Shown here piece after piece: positions 1 to 7,043 of a stretch of 10,267 bases of DNA. Numbering within the stretch: position 1 is the stretch's first letter; every line of letters starts with the position of its first letter. The notes under the pieces are model-generated. The model made no database searches and was not told where the DNA came from. It saw nothing but the letters and a program-made list of their open reading frames with translations. Source of the stretch: Chromatiales bacterium (GTDB lineage: Bacteria > Pseudomonadota > Gammaproteobacteria > Chromatiales > Chromatiaceae); the NCBI GenBank assembly GCA_022360595.1, contig JAKSCN010000407.1, forward strand, positions 1 through 10,267, given 5' to 3'. The position numbers and the translations under genes are program-made.

Positions 1-534
1 GCAACGGCGTACACACTTAACAATGTTCTGGGCCGCGCTTACCGCGCCGGTCACCATGTGTACCCGCGCCTCCAGGCGCACACCAGACATACCCCCCGGC
101 TCTTTGATCCCCTCCTGCTCATCGATGATGAACTCCGGGGGCAGAATGTGGAGAATTTTCTGATAGGCCGGGATAGCAACGGCACGGGCTGCATCGATCA
201 CCCGCTCAACATCGCCGTGGGTCGTCTCGCGATCCTTGATCGCGACGATACCGTGTGAGTTAAGGCTGCGAATATGGTTACCCGCAATCCCGGCGTGAAC
301 CGAGTGGATCTCGCAGCCAGCCATCAGCTCGGCCTCTTCGACGGCCCGCTGAATCGACTGCACAGTCGATTCGATATTGACCACCACGCCCTTTTTCAGG
401 CCGCGTGAAGGGTGCGAGCCGATACCGATAATCTCGATCTCATCATCCGGCTTCATCTCACCAACAATCGCCACCACTTTTGAGGTGCCGATATCCAGCC
501 CGACAATCAGATTCTTTTCTGCTTTTTTGGTCAT
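1..534 (-). CDS. ftsA: Cell division protein FtsA, 5' part (cut by window edge)
   Basis: Translating from the ATG at 534-532 gives 178 codons open to base 1, so the gene runs out of the window. FtsA is an actin-like ATPase that tethers FtsZ to the inner membrane and recruits later divisome proteins. The N-terminus reads MTKKAEKNLIVGLDIGTSKV; the DIGTSK phosphate-1 loop at residues 14-19 is the family's nucleotide-binding signature. The text that follows (KGVVVNIESTVQSI, then HAGIAGNHIRS and ILPPEFIID) matches subdomain 1A and the start of the FtsA-specific 1C domain. The C-terminal membrane-binding helix lies outside the window. The ATG follows the ftsQ stop with no spacer (TAGATG), and a GAAGGG stretch about 9 nt upstream, inside the end of ftsQ, can serve as ribosome binding site. 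No deviation is seen in the visible part. Confidence 0.96.
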   Translation of the reverse strand, partial: MTKKAEKNLIVGLDIGTSKVVAIVGEMKPDDEIEIIGIGSHPSRGLKKGVVVNIESTVQSIQRAVEEAELMAGCEIHSVHAGIAGNHIRSLNSHGIVAIKDRETTHGDVERVIDAARAVAIPAYQKILHILPPEFIIDEQEGIKEPGGMSGVRLEARVHMVTGAVSAAQNIVKCVRRC

Positions 535-1371
535 CTAAACTTGCCCTTCACCCATTCGGACGCTGATACCTGCCCCCTGAGCAACCCCCTGTTCGGCTGC
601 TGCAGACGTCTCTTCTGTTTCAATCAATTGCCAATCCACCGCGACACCGTTGGTGTAACGCAAATCAACCGTTCGGGCCCTCCGGCCACGATCCCGCTGT
701 AGTGCCGGGTAGATGCGAATAAAGCGCTGCAAACGTTCATCCACATCGGTGTGTCCCAATTTCAGTGTCACTTCACTCTCCAGCCCCAAAGTCCAGGCAC
801 CGCGTCGATCCAAAGCAAGCTGAGAAATATTCAGCGCCAATGGCTGTAACTGCTGCTTCATCTGAGTAAAACGCTTCACCACCCGCTTGGCATCCTCATC
901 CGGCCCCATAAATGCGGGCAGTCCTTCAGGCAATACTTTCTGTTGAGGGGCAAACACCTCACCACGGCGATTCACCAGACGGGTCTTGTCCCACACGGCG
1001 AGGGGCTGTTGCTCCTCCACACTCATCACCAGCGTATCCGGCCAGACACGACGCACGCTGGCAGTATCAACCCAAGGCAACGCCTCTGCCGCTGCGCGAA
1101 TACGCTCTACATCCACGGTGAAAAAGTTACCGCGCACTGCTTGTCCTACCGCCCGCTCCAATTCAGAGCGCTGAAGATGGCGAAACTGGCCATCGATGCG
1201 CACCACTTTTAGAGGCACCACATTGGGATCACGCAACTGCATCACTCCCCAAGCCGCCCCGGCCCCCATCACGCTGAACAACAGCAAAGCGACAGCCCAG
1301 CGTCCTGCACGCTGCCAATCAAATGGCGGCGTCTGCTCTTCACTCTTCTGTTTGCGCTTCGCTTTTGCCAT
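535..1371 (-). CDS. ftsQ: Cell division protein FtsQ
   Basis: This is a 278-residue bitopic inner-membrane protein of the divisome; in the family it bridges early and late division proteins by binding FtsB and FtsL in the periplasm. A short basic cytoplasmic tail (residues 1-23, rich in K and R) precedes one membrane segment at about 24-45. A POTRA domain follows at about 53-122 (VVRIDGQFRHL to VMSVEEQQPLAVW), and then the beta domain to about 250, ending in DLRYTNGVAVDW, a typical FtsQ motif. The last 28 residues are low in complexity and probably flexible. Length is close to E. coli FtsQ (276). The ATG shares one base with the ddlB stop (TGATG), which suggests coupled translation; only a weak GGA about 9 nt upstream is seen as a Shine-Dalgarno. 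The stop directly abuts the ftsA ATG. Confidence 0.95.
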   Translation of the reverse strand: MAKAKRKQKSEEQTPPFDWQRAGRWAVALLLFSVMGAGAAWGVMQLRDPNVVPLKVVRIDGQFRHLQRSELERAVGQAVRGNFFTVDVERIRAAAEALPWVDTASVRRVWPDTLVMSVEEQQPLAVWDKTRLVNRRGEVFAPQQKVLPEGLPAFMGPDEDAKRVVKRFTQMKQQLQPLALNISQLALDRRGAWTLGLESEVTLKLGHTDVDERLQRFIRIYPALQRDRGRRARTVDLRYTNGVAVDWQLIETEETSAAAEQGVAQGAGISVRMGEGQV

Positions 1372-2294
1372 CAGTTAATTTCCAGGCTGGTCTCTAAAAT
1401 CTTCCAAACCAACTCATCAAAATCGATATCCATAGCCCTGGCAGCCATCGGCACCAGACTGTGGTCTGTCATTCCCGGCACTGTATTCACCTCCAGCAGA
1501 TTGGGGTTGCCTTGCTGGTCCAACATCAGATCAACACGTCCCCAACCACTGGCGCCAACTGAGCGAAAGGCCTGTAACGCCAGCGCCTGTAGCTCATGTT
1601 CGCGCGCTTCCGAGAGCCCGCAGGGACAGTGGTAGCTGGTGGTCTCATTCAGGTACTTGGCCTCATAGTCGTAAAAGGTGTTCGGCGTCTCCAGACGGAT
1701 CAGCGGCAACACCTCATCACCCAGTACAGTGGCGGTATATTCAGGGCCATCAATCCACTGCTCCACCAGCACTTCACTGTCGTACTTGGAGGCTTCACGC
1801 CACGCGACCAGCAGCGCTTCACTATCATCAACCCGCGCCATACCAATACTGGAGCCTTCACGCACGGGCTTGACCATCAGTGGGAAACCCAACTCCTCGG
1901 CCAGAGGCAGATCCGCATCGCTTCTCAGCACAGCAAAAGGCGCCGTGGGCAGCCCTAAACCACACCAGAGCCACTTGCAGCGCAGCTTATCCATCCCCAG
2001 CGCAGAACCTTGTACACCACTACCGGTGTAAGGCAGACCAACCGATTCAAGCGCCCCCTGAATCACGCCATCTTCACCACCACGGCCATGAAGCACGATA
2101 AAGACACGATCAAATTGCTCAGCCTGCAGCACCGTCAGCAGATCAGCGCCGGGATCAACCGGATGGGCATCCACACCTCTGTTCAACAGTCCATCAAGAA
2201 CCGCCTGGCCGCTCTTCAGCGACACCTCTCGCTCTGCCGACTGCCCACCGAGCAGCACGGCAACTTTGCCAAAATCTGCTGCTGTAACGCTCAT
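1371..2294 (-). CDS. ddlB: D-alanine--D-alanine ligase (DdlB type)
   Basis: This cytoplasmic ATP-grasp ligase joins two D-alanines into the dipeptide that MurF adds to the peptidoglycan stem. It has 307 residues against 306 for E. coli DdlB, and the active-site residues align: E21 in GGQSAEREVSL, K142 and S148 in VKPVREGSSIGM, Y214 in YDYEAKY, R253 and D255 in GWGRVDLM, and E268, N270 and S279 in LLEVNTVPGMTDHS. The Tyr in the omega loop is the D-Ala type residue, as opposed to the D-lactate type ligases of vancomycin resistance, so an ordinary D-Ala-D-Ala terminus is inferred. The ATG overlaps the murB stop by 4 nt (ATGA) and has a good GAGGAG ribosome binding site. The end overlaps the ftsQ start by one base. 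Confidence 0.97.
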   Translation of the reverse strand: MSVTAADFGKVAVLLGGQSAEREVSLKSGQAVLDGLLNRGVDAHPVDPGADLLTVLQAEQFDRVFIVLHGRGGEDGVIQGALESVGLPYTGSGVQGSALGMDKLRCKWLWCGLGLPTAPFAVLRSDADLPLAEELGFPLMVKPVREGSSIGMARVDDSEALLVAWREASKYDSEVLVEQWIDGPEYTATVLGDEVLPLIRLETPNTFYDYEAKYLNETTSYHCPCGLSEAREHELQALALQAFRSVGASGWGRVDLMLDQQGNPNLLEVNTVPGMTDHSLVPMAARAMDIDFDELVWKILETSLEIN

Positions 2295-3202
2295 TGGCCA
2301 GACTCCTCACCGATCACCCGCACTTCGGTTCTCAACTCAATACCACTCATCTCCTGCACCCGCTGCTGTACCAGCTTGATTAGCGCCTCAATCTCCGCCG
2401 CTTTGGCATTACCGCTATTGATAATGAAGTTGGCATGCTTCTCCGAGACACAGGCACCACCGATGCAGGTGTTTTTCAGACCCGCCTGCTCAATCAGACG
2501 CGCCGCATGATCACCTGGCGGATTACGAAAAACCGAACCACAACTGGGTAATCCAGTCGGCTGGGTCTCGGAACGACGATTCAACAACTGGCGAATCTTC
2601 GCCTGCCCCGCATCAACATCCCCAGGTTCCAGTTGCAGATAGGCTGCAAGAAACCACTCTCCCGGCTCACCCTTTACATGGCGGTAGCCGATCTCAAACT
2701 GCTCCGGTGTGCGGGTGAACACTTGCCCCTGCTGATCAATGGTCTCAACCTTACTGACCCTCTCCCAGGTCTCTCCCCCAAAGGCCCCGGCATTCATCGC
2801 CAACGCACCACCTATAGTGCCGGGAATACCGGCCAGGAACTCAGCGCCACAAAGGCCATTTCGTGCAGCAAAACGCGCCACCTTTGCACAGCTCGCGCCG
2901 GCCTCGACGCGCAGCGTTACATCATCAACCAACGCCATCTCTTCGAGACAACCGCGCAGAGCCACAACAGTGCCGCGAAAGCCGCCGTCCCTGACTAGCA
3001 GATTACTGCCCAGTCCCAACCAGAACAGCGGCTCATCAGCAGATAATTGCTGCAAAAAGGTAATCAGATCCTGACTGTCCGCAGGCGCATAAAAACGATC
3101 AGCAGGACCGCCCACGCGCCAAGTGGTATGGCGTGCCAGTGGCTCGTCATAACGCATCTCGCCGCGCAGCACTGTCTGATCGAAGGCGGCCATCACTGGC
3201 AT
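2291..3202 (-). CDS. murB: UDP-N-acetylenolpyruvoylglucosamine reductase MurB (short type)
   Basis: MurB is a cytoplasmic FAD enzyme that uses NADPH to reduce the enolpyruvyl group and form UDP-MurNAc, the substrate of MurC. The FAD domain shows TTWRVGGPADRFY (26-38), WLGLGSNLLVRDGG (61-74) and EFLAGIPGTIGGALAMNAGA (121-140). R174 in GYRHVK, S223 in SCGSVFRNP (the proton donor, Ser229 in E. coli) and E293 in LRTEVRVIGE are the expected catalytic residues. At 303 residues it is about 40 shorter than E. coli MurB (342), which points to the shorter type II form; that class assignment is inferred from length. Two starts are possible: ATG at 3202, which has GGAGAG touching it (too close for a normal Shine-Dalgarno), and the fourth codon, ATG at 3193, which has the same GGAGAG at 9 nt. 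The second is better placed, and the family needs none of the first three residues. It is the only gene here preceded by a large gap. Confidence 0.95.
   Translation of the reverse strand: MPVMAAFDQTVLRGEMRYDEPLARHTTWRVGGPADRFYAPADSQDLITFLQQLSADEPLFWLGLGSNLLVRDGGFRGTVVALRGCLEEMALVDDVTLRVEAGASCAKVARFAARNGLCGAEFLAGIPGTIGGALAMNAGAFGGETWERVSKVETIDQQGQVFTRTPEQFEIGYRHVKGEPGEWFLAAYLQLEPGDVDAGQAKIRQLLNRRSETQPTGLPSCGSVFRNPPGDHAARLIEQAGLKNTCIGGACVSEKHANFIINSGNAKAAEIEALIKLVQQRVQEMSGIELRTEVRVIGEESGQ
2303..2308 (-). promoter_or_regulatory. Ribosome binding site of ddlB
   Basis: GAGGAG lies 8 nt before the ddlB ATG and inside the last codons of murB. It fixes the ddlB start at 2294 and allows independent re-initiation as well as coupling through the ATGA overlap. 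Confidence 0.75.
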
Positions 3203-3208
3203 CTCTCC
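3203..3208 (-). promoter_or_regulatory. Ribosome binding site that bears on the murB start
   Basis: GGAGAG directly abuts the ATG at 3202 but lies 9 nt before the ATG at 3193. The normal spacing at the second ATG argues that translation of murB begins at 3193, giving a 300-residue protein. Confidence 0.5.
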
Positions 3209-3343
3209 ATTAATCTCTTTTTCATCTTGGTGGTTTTTCTTTCAGGCTTGCGAGTCATTTTCACCGCCGTTTTACCAGCTACCGCCGGCAGCAGTCCACG
3301 CAGGGATTCACCACAGCCCATGTGCAACTTTCTGTTTGCCTCT
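3203..3343 (-). other. murC-murB intergenic gap with an unrecognised 42-codon ORF
   Basis: This is the only gap above 40 nt in the window. On the minus strand an ORF runs from ATG at 3321 to TGA at 3195-3193 (42 residues, beginning MGCGESLRGLLPAV, rich in Lys and Arg towards its end). The same frame is open further upstream inside murC. Its TGA overlaps the alternative murB ATG at 3193 by one base (TGATG), so it could act as a leader peptide coupled to murB. Against this, there is no ribosome binding site at a useful distance from 3321 (GAGAGG is about 17 nt away), and the last ten codons use AGA twice and TTA, unlike the neighbours. A weak 6-bp stem with a 3-nt loop (GCTGCC and GGTAGC, one G-U pair) lies at about 3277-3291 with no T-run after it, so it is not a terminator. 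No promoter is visible. I do not recognise the ORF. Confidence 0.4.
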
Positions 3344-4789
3344 CTATTCACTGTTCTCCCCCTCATTCGTCCACTGCTTCGCCAAATTGGCTGCCACCAT
3401 GCCGATATCGCCGGCACCGAGCAGCATCACAATGTCACCATCCTGTACCAGTCCCTTCAGCAGATCCGGCACCTCTGTCAGAGGATCGACAAACACCGGA
3501 TCAACCTGTCCACGCATACGAATCGCCCGACTCAAGGAGCGGCCATCCGCCCCGGCAATAGGATTCTCGCCAGCGGCATAGACTTCTGTCAGCACCAGCA
3601 CATCAGGACGCGACAAGACCTGCACAAAATCATCGAACTGCTCTTGGGTACGGCTGTAACGGTGCGGCTGAAACACCAGCACCTGACGGCGATCCGGCCA
3701 ACCGCCACGCACGGCCTCTAGCGTTGCTGCCACCTCATTGGGGTGATGACCATAGTCATCTACCAGCATCAGATTTCGGCCATCACCCAAGGTGATGTCA
3801 GTAGTCTGGAAACGTCTGCCAATGCCCTGGAAACCGGCCAGCGCTTTCTGAATTGCCGCTACGGATACCCCCAGCTCCAACGCCACCGCGATACCCGCTA
3901 AGGCATTTAGTACGTTGTGTAGGCCAGGCATATTCAGACTCACGGGGAAGTTCTCACCCTCAGCAAGCACCACTGTAAAGTGGGTCAGCAGCCCCTCTTG
4001 ACGGATATCGGTGGCACGCAGATCCGCATCTTCAGATGTACCGTAAGTGATCGCCTGGCGGGTAATCTCCGGCATCAGGTCACGCACTTCTGGATCATCC
4101 ACACAGAGCACTGCCAATCCATAGAAGGGCAGATGGTGGAGAAACTCCAAAAAGGTCTGACGCAGACGGTTGAAGTCACCGCCATAGGTGGTCATATGAT
4201 CGGCATCGACATTGGTGACGATGGAGATCATCGGCTGCAGATAGAGGAACGAAGCGTCACTCTCATCCGCCTCAGCCACCAGATATTCACTCTCCCCCAG
4301 GTGAGCGTAGGTGCCCGCTGAGTTGAGTTTGCCGCCAATCACATAGGTGGGGTCCAGCTCGCCTTCGCTCAGCAGGCTGGCTATCAGGCTGGTGGTCGTA
4401 GTCTTGCCGTGGGTGCCGGCCACCGCAATTCCGTAATGAAAACGCATGATTTCAGCGAGCATCTCAGCCCGGGGCACCACCGGTATGCGCTGCTCACGAG
4501 CAGCCACCACCTCAGGGTTGTCATCCTTCACCGCACTGGAGATGACCACCGCATCGGCACCGGCAATATTGTCAGCCAGATGGCCGAAATGGATGGTAGC
4601 GCCCTGCTCAGCCAGACGCTGAGTCGCTGGCCCTTTGCGCAGATCCGAACCAGAGATCTGATAACCGAGATTGAGCATCACCTGAGCAATACCGTTCATC
4701 CCTGCACCACCGATACCGATGAAGTGCAGGTGACGCATTCTCCCCATGGTTTCAGCCAGCCGACGCTGCTGTCGCTTCGAATGTTTCAT
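3344..4789 (-). CDS. murC: UDP-N-acetylmuramate--L-alanine ligase MurC
   Basis: MurC adds L-Ala to UDP-MurNAc using ATP, the first amino-acid step of the peptidoglycan stem, in the cytoplasm. The 481 residues carry the full three-domain layout: Rossmann-like UDP-binding domain with HFIGIGGAGMNGIA (22-35), central ATPase domain with the P-loop GTHGKT (125-130) and EADESDASF (173-181), and C-terminal domain with GIGRRFQ (322-328), DDYGHHPNE (344-352) and FQPHRYSRT (373-381). HNVLNALAGIAVAL (291-304) ends the central domain. Length is near E. coli MurC (491). The ATG overlaps the murG stop by 4 nt (ATGA), with AAGGGGG about 9 nt upstream. The first dozen residues are basic and outside the core fold, so an internal start at M15 or M18 cannot be excluded, but the overlap and ribosome binding site favour 4789. 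This intact gene matters for judging the second MurC-like segment at the right edge. Confidence 0.97.
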   Translation of the reverse strand: MKHSKRQQRRLAETMGRMRHLHFIGIGGAGMNGIAQVMLNLGYQISGSDLRKGPATQRLAEQGATIHFGHLADNIAGADAVVISSAVKDDNPEVVAAREQRIPVVPRAEMLAEIMRFHYGIAVAGTHGKTTTTSLIASLLSEGELDPTYVIGGKLNSAGTYAHLGESEYLVAEADESDASFLYLQPMISIVTNVDADHMTTYGGDFNRLRQTFLEFLHHLPFYGLAVLCVDDPEVRDLMPEITRQAITYGTSEDADLRATDIRQEGLLTHFTVVLAEGENFPVSLNMPGLHNVLNALAGIAVALELGVSVAAIQKALAGFQGIGRRFQTTDITLGDGRNLMLVDDYGHHPNEVAATLEAVRGGWPDRRQVLVFQPHRYSRTQEQFDDFVQVLSRPDVLVLTEVYAAGENPIAGADGRSLSRAIRMRGQVDPVFVDPLTEVPDLLKGLVQDGDIVMLLGAGDIGMVAANLAKQWTNEGENSE

Positions 4790-5880
4790 CGGCGTTGTCC
4801 CCCTTCGGTCAGCACCGATTCACAAATATCGGCAACCTCGACTGTCGCAGTCGGTAGGGCTAATGCCCGTGCCGCTTGCGCCATACTCAAAACTTTTTCT
4901 CGATCAGCACTCAACTCCATCAATCTATCGCGCAGCCACTGCTCACTGAGCTGAGACTGATCGATCAACAGCGCCGCATCGCCATCTGCCAGATAACGTC
5001 CGTTGCGGGTCTGATGGTCATCCACCGCATGCGGGAAAGGCACCAATACCGACCCCACCCCGGCTGCGGCCAACTCAGCTACCGTCAGAGCACCCGCACG
5101 ACATACCACCAGATCCGCCCAGGCGTAGGCCTCGGCCATATCTTTCACAAAGGGCATCACTTCTGCGTCAACCGCCATCTGCTGGTAGATCGCCTGAGTC
5201 GCCTCCAGCTTATTGCGGCCAGCCTGGTGGCGAATCACCGGCCTGACTGTTTCATCCATGGCAGCCACCGCCTGAGGGACGGTTTCATTCAAAGCCTGAG
5301 CCCCTTGAGAACCACCCAACACCAGCAATCTGAGCGATCCCTGACGATCGGCAAAACGCTCCTGTGGCGCTGCCACAGCGGCAATATCTGCACGCACCGG
5401 ATTGCCCGTCACCGTGGCGGAACGATCTGTACTGAAACTGCCGGGAAAGGCCTCCAGCACCCGTGTTGCCAAGCGCGCCAACCAACGGTTGGTCATACCC
5501 GGTACAGCATTCTGCTCATGAATCACCAGCGGCTTGCCCAACAGCCTGGCCACGAGACCACCGGGCCCAGAAGCAAAGCCTCCCATACCAATCACTAAAT
5601 TGGGTTTACGGCGTCGGATTACCGCAGCCGCCTGATTCATCGCCATCAACAACTTGAACGGCGCGGTCAACCAGCTCATCAACCCCTTACCGCGCAGCCC
5701 TTTAATACTGATCTGCTCCAACTCATAGCCATGTTCAGGCACCACCCGCGCTTCAAAGCTATTCGGCGTCCCCAGCCAGAACACCTCTGCCCCACGCTGG
5801 CGCAACTCATCAGCCACCGCCAATGCCGGGAAGACATGCCCACCAGTGCCACCTGCCATAACCATCACGCGGCCTTCCAT
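4786..5880 (-). CDS. murG: Lipid II synthase MurG (UDP-GlcNAc transferase)
   Basis: MurG is a peripheral inner-membrane GT-B glycosyltransferase that moves GlcNAc from UDP-GlcNAc onto lipid I to make lipid II, the substrate exported for wall synthesis. In its 364 residues the glycine-rich loop GGTGGHVFPALAVA is at 10-23 (with the conserved His), the second acceptor-side loop GMGGFASGPGG at 98-108, HEQNAVPG at 121-128, the donor-domain loop GGSQGA at 189-194, and the UDP-GlcNAc contacts RAGALTVAEL at 261-270 and PFPHAVDDHQTRN at 281-293. Length compares with 355 in E. coli. The ATG at 5880 is chosen because GGGAGG lies 6 nt upstream; ATG codons at 5865 and 5859 lack such a site and would cut into the first strand. 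The start overlaps ftsW by 16 nt and the stop overlaps murC by 4 nt. Confidence 0.97.
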   Translation of the reverse strand: MEGRVMVMAGGTGGHVFPALAVADELRQRGAEVFWLGTPNSFEARVVPEHGYELEQISIKGLRGKGLMSWLTAPFKLLMAMNQAAAVIRRRKPNLVIGMGGFASGPGGLVARLLGKPLVIHEQNAVPGMTNRWLARLATRVLEAFPGSFSTDRSATVTGNPVRADIAAVAAPQERFADRQGSLRLLVLGGSQGAQALNETVPQAVAAMDETVRPVIRHQAGRNKLEATQAIYQQMAVDAEVMPFVKDMAEAYAWADLVVCRAGALTVAELAAAGVGSVLVPFPHAVDDHQTRNGRYLADGDAALLIDQSQLSEQWLRDRLMELSADREKVLSMAQAARALALPTATVEVADICESVLTEGGQRR

Positions 5881-7043
5881 GGTGGCCCTCCCGACTCTGC
5901 ATGTGCTGGGTTGCGCAGTTCATAATCGATACGCACCAACATGGCAACCACCATACAGGCGACAATAATGCTGTTACCGCCATAACTCATGAACGGCAAC
6001 GTCAACCCTTTGGTGGGCAGCAGACCAACATTCACACCAATATTGATAAACGCCTGCAGACCGATCCAGAGCGACAAACCTTGGGCCACATAGGCCGCAA
6101 AACGCTGATCCATCTGCTCCGCCACAGCACCAATCCGAAAACCGCGCCAAACGATTACGGCAAACAGCAGTATCACCACCAGGGTACCGATCAGACCAAA
6201 CTCTTCGCCGATCACCGCCATCAAGAAATCGGTATGCGCTTCCGGCAGATAAAACTGCTTCTGGATGCCATTGCCCAGTCCCACGCCAAACCACTCACCA
6301 CGGCCAAAAGCGATCAACGCCTGGGCCAATTGATAACCGCTACCCTGAACATCCGCCCAAGGATCAAGAAATGCGGTAACGCGCTGCAGGCGATAGGGCG
6401 AGACGATCACCAGCACCACCAACATCGAACCGACCAATCCAAGCAGCACCGCAAACTGCCATACCGCCACACCACCGAGAAACAGCATGCCCAGTGCTGT
6501 CGCCAAAAGAACCGCGGTGGTGCCAAAATCGGGCTGAGCCATAATCAAGGTACACGCGATCCCGAGCAGCAGCATTGGCTTGATAAAGCCCCAAATACTG
6601 TGGGTTACCTCAACCTGTCTGCGCACCAGATATCCGGCGATATAGATCACCATGAACACCTTTATGAACTCGGAACTCTGCAGATTGAACGGCCCGATTG
6701 GAATCCAGCGCACCGCACCATTGGCCTCCCTCCCCAATCCGGGCACCAATACAAGCAGCAACAGCACCAATCCAACGACATAGAGTACTCCGCCCGAGCG
6801 CTGCCATAGGGATACCGGAATGCGCATGATCACAAAGGCGCTTATTAAGCCCAACACGATGGCGATCAGATGGCGATTGACATAATAGAATGGCGCCGAA
6901 CCAATTCGATGCAGCGACGCAGAGGCGACCATCACCAGACCAAGCCCAAGCAGGGCAACGGCTGCGGTGATCAGCAGATAGTCAGCATTGGGCATCGCTG
7001 GCCCCTGCCCGACAGTCGCCTGTTTGCGCGCAACGGCAGTCAC
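5865..7043 (-). CDS. ftsW: Peptidoglycan glycosyltransferase FtsW (SEDS family)
   Basis: FtsW is the septal SEDS polymerase that strings lipid II into glycan chains together with FtsI. The 392-residue protein is nearly all membrane segments, about ten (first at about 21-41), as in the family. Key features are NGAVRWIPIGPFNLQSSEF (108-126), the long periplasmic loop with GYQLAQALIAFGRGEWFGVGLG (236-257), AHTDF with D272 (the catalytic Asp of SEDS enzymes, Asp297 in E. coli), GEEFG (279-283), and the signature GLTLPFMSYGGNS (346-358). The motif usually written QPSE reads QSSE here (122-125). The start is a GTG at 7043-7041 that overlaps the murD stop (GTGA) and has GGGGAGG 8 nt upstream; an ATG at 6995 would also keep all membrane segments but lacks this context. 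RodA is the alternative family member, but its position between murD and murG identifies FtsW. Confidence 0.95.
   Translation of the reverse strand: MTAVARKQATVGQGPAMPNADYLLITAAVALLGLGLVMVASASLHRIGSAPFYYVNRHLIAIVLGLISAFVIMRIPVSLWQRSGGVLYVVGLVLLLLVLVPGLGREANGAVRWIPIGPFNLQSSEFIKVFMVIYIAGYLVRRQVEVTHSIWGFIKPMLLLGIACTLIMAQPDFGTTAVLLATALGMLFLGGVAVWQFAVLLGLVGSMLVVLVIVSPYRLQRVTAFLDPWADVQGSGYQLAQALIAFGRGEWFGVGLGNGIQKQFYLPEAHTDFLMAVIGEEFGLIGTLVVILLFAVIVWRGFRIGAVAEQMDQRFAAYVAQGLSLWIGLQAFINIGVNVGLLPTKGLTLPFMSYGGNSIIVACMVVAMLVRIDYELRNPAHAESGGPPWKAA
5886..5892 (-). promoter_or_regulatory. Ribosome binding site of murG
   Basis: GGGAGGG inside the end of ftsW, 5-6 nt before the ATG at 5880. It decides between this start and the ATG at 5865 that overlaps the ftsW stop. 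Confidence 0.8.

Noticed and set aside
3277..3291. Possible hairpin or terminator between murC and murB
   Set aside because: The stem is only 6 bp with a G-U pair and a 3-nt loop, and no T-run follows on either strand.
3193..3417. A 74-residue ORF overlapping the 3' end of murC
   Set aside because: Its first half is the out-of-frame shadow of murC. Only the part from 3321 lies outside a known gene, and that is reported with the intergenic gap.
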